Source: an uncultured Eubacterium sp.
Lineage (GTDB): Bacteria; Bacillota; Clostridia; Lachnospirales; Lachnospiraceae
Length of the DNA: 8,280 nucleotides
NCBI GenBank assembly: GCA_904502145.1
Contig: CAJGDH010000077.1
Coordinates: 1-8,280, forward strand
Direction: 5' to 3'
Below the pieces are notes generated by a model that was not told the DNA's origin, made no database searches, and worked only from the letters and a program-made list of their open reading frames with translations. Both the position numbers and the translations under genes were made by a program. Below are positions 1 to 5,108 of the stretch, piece by piece. Numbering within the stretch: the stretch's first letter is position 1; each line of letters starts with the position of its first letter.

Positions 1-445
1 GAATCATGGCTTTTTCACCGGCAGCCATAATGATCCCCGGCGCAAGGCCTTCGGGATTCATGATGGCAATAGCTCCTTCGGGTACCATGGCCTGTGTCTT
101 CTGGCTCTCTGTCATCTTGTGGATTCCGTATGAATCCAGCTTATTCTTCACATGATCGTATGCCTGCTGGTTGAAGACCAGCTTCTTGCCGAAATAATCA
201 GCAGCAGCAGTCTTGGTTATATCATCCTTGGTGGGTCCCAGTCCGCCTGTCATAATGACGAGACCGGCACGGGAGAAAGCCTGATCAATAGCGACCTTAA
301 GACGCTCGTTGTTATCTCCGACAACCGTCTGGAAATAAAGATCGATCCCCATCTTGGCCAGTTCTTTGGACAGGTACTGGGCATTTGTATTAACGATATC
401 ACCCAATAATAATTCTGTACCTACACAGATAATCTCTGCTACCAT
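1..445 (-). CDS. cinA: CinA-family protein, N-terminal part (cut by the window edge)
   Basis: The reading frame starts at an ATG at 445 and is still open at base 1, giving 148 residues. These match the N-terminal molybdopterin-binding-like (MoCF) domain of CinA: GTELLLGDIVNTNAQYL at about residues 9-25, VVGDN at 41-45, MTGGLGPTKDD at 65-75 and a PEGLAPGI segment at 131-138. Full CinA proteins are about 410 residues with a C-terminal nicotinamide-nucleotide amidase domain; that half lies outside the window, so its presence cannot be judged. Known members act as ADP-ribose pyrophosphatase and/or NMN deamidase in NAD salvage; the competence link gave the name. A GAGGTG ribosome binding site sits 5 bases before the ATG. 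The gene starts 51 bases after ftsZ with no clear terminator between, so read-through from ftsZ is likely. The family call is secure; the exact biochemical role here is inferred. Confidence 0.93.
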   Translation of the reverse strand, partial: MVAEIICVGTELLLGDIVNTNAQYLSKELAKMGIDLYFQTVVGDNNERLKVAIDQAFSRAGLVIMTGGLGPTKDDITKTAAADYFGKKLVFNQQAYDHVKNKLDSYGIHKMTESQKTQAMVPEGAIAIMNPEGLAPGIIMAAGEKAMI

Positions 446-473
446 ACTAACACCTCGTTATCATCTGCAACGC

Positions 474-489
474 GGATATCCTGATATCC
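474..489. repeat. Short palindrome in the ftsZ-cinA gap
   Basis: GGATATC and GATATCC face each other across a 2-base spacer (CT on the plus strand), between the ftsZ stop and the cinA ribosome binding site. No T-run follows on the minus strand, so it does not look like an intrinsic terminator. It could be an operator half-site pair, an RNA processing hairpin, or chance. Confidence 0.4.
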
Positions 490-496
490 TCTCTGC

Positions 497-1639
497 TTAT
501 TTTCTCTTCTGAAGAAACTCCGGAATCTTGATCTCCATGTTCGCGTCAGCGGAACGATCGAAATTCCTTCTGCTCTGACCGGGATCCCTTGCAGTAAATG
601 TAGGAGCTGCCCCTGATGACGGCTGAGCCGGTCTTGCGGAGCGGGATTCCTGATTTCCGCCGTAAGGACGGGTTCCTGTTGGTCCGTCGTACTGAAGGCC
701 TGTGGCGATGATCGTGATGGAAACCCGATCCTCAGGAACATCATCACTGTCCACGTTACCGAAGATGATGTTGGCTTCGTCGCCTGCTTCTTCAGTAAGG
801 TAGGAAACTGCCTCGTAAACTTCCTGGATGCCGACATCACCGGCAAAGTTGATGATGATGTCAGTAGCTCCTTCAACGGTGGTCTCAAGAAGCGGACTCT
901 CCATAGCTTTCTTGATGGCGTCAACTGCCTTGTCCTCACCGGTACCGCTTCCGATACCGATATGAGCGATGCCTTTATCGCGCATAACCGTCTGGATATC
1001 CGCGAAGTCAAGGTTGATCAGACCCGGTTTGAAGATCAGGTCAGTAATGCCCTGAACACCCTGCTGAAGAACTTCGTCCGCCTTGATGAACGCATCCTTG
1101 ATGGATGTTCTCTTATCGCAGATCTCAAGAAGTTTGTCATTGGGGATAACGATCAGCGTATCAACACTGTCCTTCAGGCGTTCAATTCCGTGAAGGGCAT
1201 TATTCATACGTGGTTTGCCTTCAAATGTAAACGGCTTTGTCACAACGCCTACCGTGAGGATCCCCAGATCCTTCGCGATCTGCGCGACAACGGGAGCTGC
1301 GCCGGTTCCTGTTCCGCCGCCCATACCGCATGTGACGAATACCATATCAACATCTTTCATCAATGCTGTAATCTCATCACGGTTTTCCTCGATGGCAGCC
1401 TCACCGATCTCGGGTTTGGCGCCGGCGCCGAGACCCTTGGTCAGCTTTTCGCCGATCTGTACGCGGGTGGCAGCCTTACACAGATCAAGGGTAAGCTTAT
1501 CCGTGTTCACGCCGACAAGTTCCACTCCTTCGATGGACTCATCAACCATTCGATTGACAGCATTGTTACCGGCACCTCCAACGCCGATAACCAAAATCTT
1601 AGCCTGGGCAAGTTCCTCGTTTGACATAATTTCCAGCAA
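497..1639 (-). CDS. ftsZ: Cell division protein FtsZ
   Basis: FtsZ is the tubulin-like GTPase that polymerises into the Z ring and recruits the divisome. The 380-residue protein has all the hallmarks: glycine-rich nucleotide loop GGAGNNAV at 21-28, NTD at 45-47, tubulin signature GGGTGTG at 107-113, the T7 catalytic loop NLDFAD at 209-214, a short Pro/Ser/Arg-rich linker at about 318-368, and the C-terminal partner-binding peptide IPEFLQKRK at 372-380. The start is a TTG at 1639: AAGGAGG (1648-1654) lies 8 bases ahead of it, while the next in-frame ATG (1627) would be 20 bases away, and MLE is the usual N-terminus of Gram-positive FtsZ. The gene is separated from divIB by a 172-base AT-rich gap with its own promoter candidate, and leads into cinA. 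No ftsA is adjacent, which is common in Clostridia. Length and motifs are normal; the assignment is essentially certain. Confidence 0.99.
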   Translation of the reverse strand: MLEIMSNEELAQAKILVIGVGGAGNNAVNRMVDESIEGVELVGVNTDKLTLDLCKAATRVQIGEKLTKGLGAGAKPEIGEAAIEENRDEITALMKDVDMVFVTCGMGGGTGTGAAPVVAQIAKDLGILTVGVVTKPFTFEGKPRMNNALHGIERLKDSVDTLIVIPNDKLLEICDKRTSIKDAFIKADEVLQQGVQGITDLIFKPGLINLDFADIQTVMRDKGIAHIGIGSGTGEDKAVDAIKKAMESPLLETTVEGATDIIINFAGDVGIQEVYEAVSYLTEEAGDEANIIFGNVDSDDVPEDRVSITIIATGLQYDGPTGTRPYGGNQESRSARPAQPSSGAAPTFTARDPGQSRRNFDRSADANMEIKIPEFLQKRK

Positions 1640-1647
1640 GGTTTTTT

Positions 1648-1654
1648 CCTCCTT
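1648..1654 (-). promoter_or_regulatory. Ribosome binding site that fixes the ftsZ TTG start
   Basis: Minus-strand AAGGAGG is an almost perfect anti-16S complement. Its 8-base spacing fits the TTG at 1639 and not the ATG at 1627, so it decides the start codon. Confidence 0.88.
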
Positions 1655-1724
1655 AATTTAAATGATATGTAACACTCATAAACATATTATTTCCAATTTA
1701 TAAACAAACTTTTACCTATGTAAT

Positions 1725-1753
1725 ATAATAATGTTTTTTCATTAAATAATCAA
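1725..1753 (-). promoter_or_regulatory. Candidate sigma-A promoter for ftsZ
   Basis: On the minus strand, TTGATT (1748-1753) and TATTAT (1725-1730) are separated by exactly 17 bases, in the most AT-rich stretch of the window. Transcription would begin near 1718, leaving a leader of about 79 bases before the TTG start. This would let ftsZ be expressed apart from the upstream peptidoglycan genes. The call rests on sequence match and position only. Confidence 0.6.
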
Positions 1754-1811
1754 TACAATTTTTCACTTTTTCACAGTAAATCATGGTACCGCGGAAGGCC
1801 CTTTACGGGAC

Positions 1812-2567
1812 TCATTCCGGCCGGAATGTAATGATATCTTTTCCGTCAGTAAACAGGTGCATATCTATGATTCCCGAATCACTTTTCTTGGAGATGGATT
1901 TGAGGATCTCCGATATCTTGGACATCTTGCTGGCAAGATACTGTTTGCTTCCCAGATAGATCTGATACTTTCCTGAGATCAGATAGATATCATTCTCACT
2001 TTCAAAATGTATCCTGGAGACACTCAGATTATAGGTGCTGATCTTCTTGGTGATCAGGACGATCGTGTCAAAATAGTTCCCTTCCACGGGTATCTTTTCC
2101 CCCAGGACCATCTTGTCAAATTTCACTCCGGTCACCACAGGAACAGCACTGAAAAGCATATTCCTGCTTTCCTGGGCGATCCCTTCGGAATCAAAGTAGA
2201 CATTCCTGTCCATATACTGGAATACACCTGACCTGATCTTCTCCTTGATCCGGACTCTCAGGACATGGGGCTTCTCAAATGACATGTCCACCGACTCGAT
2301 AAAGGGCAGGTAGGTATCTCCGGTCAGTTTGTTGATCACGATCATAGCCAGAGTATTGTCCACATAATGATCCTTTTTAATGGCGCTGACCACTTCAGCT
2401 TCCGAGTAGGTTATATTTTCGGTAACTTCAATCTCCTCCAGGGAGAATTCCCGGATGATGAAATATACAACGACAGCCAGGACAGCCAGAACCAGAAGCA
2501 GGCCTAACAGTTTATATAATTTTCGGTTTTTTCTCCTTTTTACCAGAGCAAACCTTCGGTTATTCAT
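1812..2567 (-). CDS. divIB: Divisome protein DivIB/FtsQ
   Basis: This bitopic membrane protein belongs to the DivIB-FtsL-DivIC (FtsQ-FtsL-FtsB) complex that links the Z ring to septal wall synthesis. The 251 residues read as a basic cytoplasmic N-terminus (RRKNRK near 11-16), one transmembrane helix at about 18-38, a POTRA domain at about 41-110 (FSLEEIEVTENITYS to VRIKEK), then the extracytoplasmic FtsQ/DivIB beta domain up to about 225 and a short tail. The POTRA end and the following YMDRNVYFDSEGI segment fit the family. Length matches Gram-positive DivIB (about 250-270). The ATG at 2567 has a GGGAGG site 4-5 bases upstream. It lies only 15 bases after murD, so the two are almost certainly cotranscribed and probably coupled. 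The family diverges quickly, so the call uses architecture and position as well as sequence. The alternative symbol is ftsQ. Confidence 0.92.
   Translation of the reverse strand: MNNRRFALVKRRKNRKLYKLLGLLLVLAVLAVVVYFIIREFSLEEIEVTENITYSEAEVVSAIKKDHYVDNTLAMIVINKLTGDTYLPFIESVDMSFEKPHVLRVRIKEKIRSGVFQYMDRNVYFDSEGIAQESRNMLFSAVPVVTGVKFDKMVLGEKIPVEGNYFDTIVLITKKISTYNLSVSRIHFESENDIYLISGKYQIYLGSKQYLASKMSKISEILKSISKKSDSGIIDMHLFTDGKDIITFRPE
1813..1828. repeat. Perfect 16-bp palindrome over the divIB stop codon
   Basis: CATTCCGGCCGGAATG is fully self-complementary and includes two bases of the divIB stop codon. As RNA it could fold only a 6-bp stem with a GGCC loop, and no T-run follows on the minus strand, so it is not a convincing terminator. 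A DNA-binding site or a coincidence of coding sequence are the alternatives. Confidence 0.5.
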
Positions 2568-2582
2568 ACATCCTCCCGGAGA

Positions 2583-3962
2583 TCAGTCAGGGGAATGCTC
2601 CTCTTCCTTAAATGTACGGACGATCTCCTTAAACCTCTGTCCACGGACTTCATAATTTTTAAACATGCCCCAGCTTGCGCAGGCAGGCGACAGCAGGACA
2701 GCATCTCCGGGCTCGGCCTTCTCCCTGGCCATATCCATGGCCTCCTCGAAGGTTTCTGCAAAATACACAGGAGAAAATCCGTGTTTTTCCGCGGTATCGG
2801 CAATGGCCCGGGCTGTTGCCCCCATAAGGATCAGACATCTGACCTTCCCGTCAAACGCTTCTATCCATTCGTCGTAGGTGGATTTCTTATCATACCCGCC
2901 GCCAAGAAGCACCGTAGGTTTCACCATGGCACTGATTCCTTTTATGGCAGCATCCGGGTTGGTTCCTTTGGAATCATTGTAATAATCCACACCGTCTACG
3001 GTATCCACATATTCAATGCGGTGTTCCACCGCGGTAAATGCCATGACGCCTCTTCGGATGGCTTCCACCGGCACACCCATATAATAACAGATGCCAATGG
3101 CTGCCAGGATATTTTCATGATTGTGGCTTCCCAGAAGCCGGACTTCGCCGGTGGAACACACCGGGAGTTCTTCCTGTCCGTTTCTGATCAGGAAAGTATC
3201 CCCTTTCATGATGATCCCTTCATCCAGCTCCTCCAGCCGGCTGAACATTACCGGCCGGGCAGGGGTCTTCTTGGCCATGGCCCGGGTTGCAGGATCATCG
3301 TAATTGAGTAGGATCACATCCTCTTTGGTCTGTTTTTTCGAGATGGAAAGCTTGGTATCGCCATAGACCTCCATGGTACCGTGACGGTCCAGATGATCAG
3401 GGGTCAGATTGAGAACCGCGCTCACCGACGGATGGAAATCAATGGTGGTCTCCAGCTGGAAGCTGCTGATCTCTGCAGCGATGACGGAATCCTCGCGGGT
3501 ATCAAGCGCAACCTCGGTAAAAGGGATGCCGATATTGCCCACGACGAAAACGGAGGGATAGTGTTCCTCCAGTATGCGTCCCACCAGAGCTGTGGTGGTT
3601 GTCTTCCCGTTGGTTCCGGTGATGGCGGCGATCCGTCCTTTGGCGAAATAAGAGGCCAGCTCGATCTCCCCCCACACCGGTTTGTCTCTGTCCGTAAAAA
3701 TCTTCACGATGGGTTTGTCCAGGGGAATTCCCGGTGACAGGACAAGAAGATCAAAGCGGTCCGCAAGTGCCGGGTCCACCTCACCCAAAATGAATTCCAG
3801 CTCTGCATTCTCCGGGAATCTCTCCCGGAATTTCTCTTTATCCAGAGCGGTATTCCCATCATAGATCGCCGCGGGCATCCCTGCCCTGACCAGAAGCATG
3901 GCGGCACCGATACCGCTTACTCCCGCTCCGGCGATCAGTATTTTTTTTGTAGATAAATCCAT
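2583..3962 (-). CDS. murD: UDP-N-acetylmuramoyl-L-alanine--D-glutamate ligase
   Basis: MurD is the cytoplasmic ATP-dependent ligase that adds D-glutamate to UDP-MurNAc-L-alanine. In the 459-residue protein the N-terminal Rossmann-like domain opens with ILIAGAGVSGIG (8-19); the central Mur ligase domain has the P-loop TGTNGKTTTT (115-124), the NLTPDHLDRHG segment (185-195) and a lysine in GDTKLS near 204 where the family carries the carbamylated lysine; the C-terminal domain shows HNHENILAA (280-288), AVEHRIE (311-317), NDSKGTN (329-335) and SPACASWGMFKNYEVRG (425-441). Length is normal (about 450). An ATG three codons upstream at 3971 directly abuts the AAAGAGG site (3972-3978), leaving no spacer, so the ATG at 3962, 9 bases from it, is preferred. 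It lies downstream of mraY as in most dcw clusters, but is followed directly by divIB rather than by ftsW/spoVE and murG. Confidence 0.98.
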   Translation of the reverse strand: MDLSTKKILIAGAGVSGIGAAMLLVRAGMPAAIYDGNTALDKEKFRERFPENAELEFILGEVDPALADRFDLLVLSPGIPLDKPIVKIFTDRDKPVWGEIELASYFAKGRIAAITGTNGKTTTTALVGRILEEHYPSVFVVGNIGIPFTEVALDTREDSVIAAEISSFQLETTIDFHPSVSAVLNLTPDHLDRHGTMEVYGDTKLSISKKQTKEDVILLNYDDPATRAMAKKTPARPVMFSRLEELDEGIIMKGDTFLIRNGQEELPVCSTGEVRLLGSHNHENILAAIGICYYMGVPVEAIRRGVMAFTAVEHRIEYVDTVDGVDYYNDSKGTNPDAAIKGISAMVKPTVLLGGGYDKKSTYDEWIEAFDGKVRCLILMGATARAIADTAEKHGFSPVYFAETFEEAMDMAREKAEPGDAVLLSPACASWGMFKNYEVRGQRFKEIVRTFKEEEHSPD

Positions 3963-3971
3963 GATAATCAT

Positions 3972-3978
3972 CCTCTTT
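3972..3978 (-). promoter_or_regulatory. Ribosome binding site that fixes the murD start
   Basis: Minus-strand AAAGAGG is 9 bases from the ATG at 3962 and 0 bases from the ATG at 3971. Only the former is a workable spacing. Confidence 0.7.
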
Positions 3979-4047
3979 CACATAAGTTTTATCCGGCCCT
4001 TCTGTACATTTTCCCGCATGGAACAAAGCTTCCGGACCGGTGAACGA

Positions 4048-4069
4048 AAAAGAGGGAATGCCCTCCTTT
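4048..4069 (-). terminator. Weak terminator-like or attenuator hairpin after mraY
   Basis: Read on the minus strand, AAAGGAGGG and CCCTCTTTT pair over 9 positions (one G-U) around a 4-base CATT loop, ending in a run of five Ts. The hairpin begins inside the mraY stop codon. The stem is short and the T-run is partly inside it, so full termination is doubtful. Partial termination, or protection of the mraY mRNA end, is more plausible. The left arm also contains an AGGAGG that resembles a ribosome binding site but serves no credible gene. Confidence 0.38.
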
Positions 4070-5021
4070 AATAAGCGAGCAGTCCGATAAGGCACAATAC
4101 TGCTGTTGTGATCATGAACATGGAGACGACTTTGGTCTCCGGCCACCCTCCCAGTTCAAAATGATGATGGATGGGTGCCATTCTGAACACTCTTTTTTTG
4201 GTCCGTTTATAGTGGGCGACCTGAATGATCACCGAGACTACTTCGATAAAATAGATAAATGCGATAAAGGGCAGGAAAAGCGGAATCTTCAGCAGGAAGC
4301 AGGTAGATACCACGAAGCCGCCCAGTGCCAGTGATCCCGTATCCCCCATGAATACTCTGGCGGGGTTGGTATTAAAACACAGGAAACCCAGCAGAGCGCC
4401 AAGCATGGCACTTGTCACAGGTTCCAGCCCGGCCGCCTGCGCGAAGTTGATCACAGTAAGGAAAACGGCAATGACTGCGGTCACGCTGGAAGCCAGTCCG
4501 TCCAGTCCGTCGGTAAAGTTGGAGCCGTTGACGGTTCCGAGTACCACAAACAGAAGAAACGGGATGTAGAGAATACCGAGCTCCAGTGTCTTACCATGGG
4601 TAAAGGGGATGATCACATCTGTCCCGATCCCGGAATATCTCACCATGTAAAAAGCAAATATCCCTGCCACCACAAACTGTCCGGCAAATTTCTGGATCTC
4701 CGTCAGCCCCAGGTTTCTTTTCATGACCACTTTGATAAAGTCATCCATAAAACCGATCAGGGCAAATCCGAAGGTTACAAGCACCACGGGGATCGCCTTG
4801 GGATGGGACGGAAGGAAAAAGGCGCATCCTATGAGCAGTCCGACCAGAAACAGAATGCCGCCCATGGTGGGGGTGCCTGATTTCTTCAGGTGGGACTGAG
4901 GCCCGTCTTCCCGGATAAACTGCCCGAATTTCAATCTATGCAGAAAAGACAGCATTCCCGGCCCCAGAAGCTGGGTGACCACAAAGGCAGTCAAAGCGGG
5001 AACTGCGATAGTATAATACAT
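4068..5021 (-). CDS. mraY: Phospho-N-acetylmuramoyl-pentapeptide-transferase
   Basis: MraY is a polytopic inner-membrane enzyme that transfers phospho-MurNAc-pentapeptide from UDP to undecaprenyl phosphate, giving lipid I. The 317-residue protein is mostly hydrophobic, consistent with about ten membrane helices, and has the family's cytoplasmic motifs: HLKKSGTPTMGG (44-55), the Asp pair in MDDFIK (92-97), NFTDGLDGLA (168-177), FMGDTGSLALGG (224-235) and the C-terminal RMAPIHHHFELGGW (280-293). The Asp pair, the later Asp in MGDTGS and the triple His are the conserved Mg2+/nucleotide site residues of the family. The ATG at 5021 has a GGAGG site 6 bases upstream. The start is preceded by an 87-base gap with a good promoter candidate, so mraY-murD-divIB may form a transcription unit of their own. 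Slightly short for the family (320-360) but complete at both ends. Confidence 0.98.
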   Translation of the reverse strand: MYYTIAVPALTAFVVTQLLGPGMLSFLHRLKFGQFIREDGPQSHLKKSGTPTMGGILFLVGLLIGCAFFLPSHPKAIPVVLVTFGFALIGFMDDFIKVVMKRNLGLTEIQKFAGQFVVAGIFAFYMVRYSGIGTDVIIPFTHGKTLELGILYIPFLLFVVLGTVNGSNFTDGLDGLASSVTAVIAVFLTVINFAQAAGLEPVTSAMLGALLGFLCFNTNPARVFMGDTGSLALGGFVVSTCFLLKIPLFLPFIAFIYFIEVVSVIIQVAHYKRTKKRVFRMAPIHHHFELGGWPETKVVSMFMITTAVLCLIGLLAY

Positions 5022-5059
5022 AACAAACCTCCATTATCTTAACTTTAATACTCCTGTCC

Positions 5060-5088
5060 AGTATAATCCGACGTCATGATTTTATCAA
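5060..5088 (-). promoter_or_regulatory. Candidate sigma-A promoter for mraY-murD-divIB
   Basis: On the minus strand TTGATA (5083-5088) and TATACT (5060-5065) each match five of six consensus bases and are 17 bases apart. The predicted start near 5053 gives a leader of about 31 bases that still contains the mraY ribosome binding site. It falls in the intergenic gap after the PBP stop codon, which strengthens the case. Confidence 0.68.
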
Positions 5089-5108
5089 TGGAAGATTAAC
5101 CTTTTCTC

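Noticed and set aside
439..1011. Minus-strand 190-residue open frame overlapping ftsZ
   Set aside because: It lies in another frame of ftsZ, has no recognisable domain and would need to overlap a certain gene for most of its length.
962..1661. Plus-strand open frames opposite ftsZ
   Set aside because: Antisense shadows of a highly conserved coding region without a recognisable product.
2595..3311. 238-residue plus-strand open frame opposite murD
   Set aside because: Cys/His/Gly-rich composition typical of antisense translation; murD itself is certain on the other strand.
3859..4146. 95-residue minus-strand frame across the mraY-murD gap with an AGGAGG nearby
   Set aside because: It overlaps both mraY and murD in another frame, has no family resemblance, and the AGGAGG is better explained as part of the hairpin after mraY.
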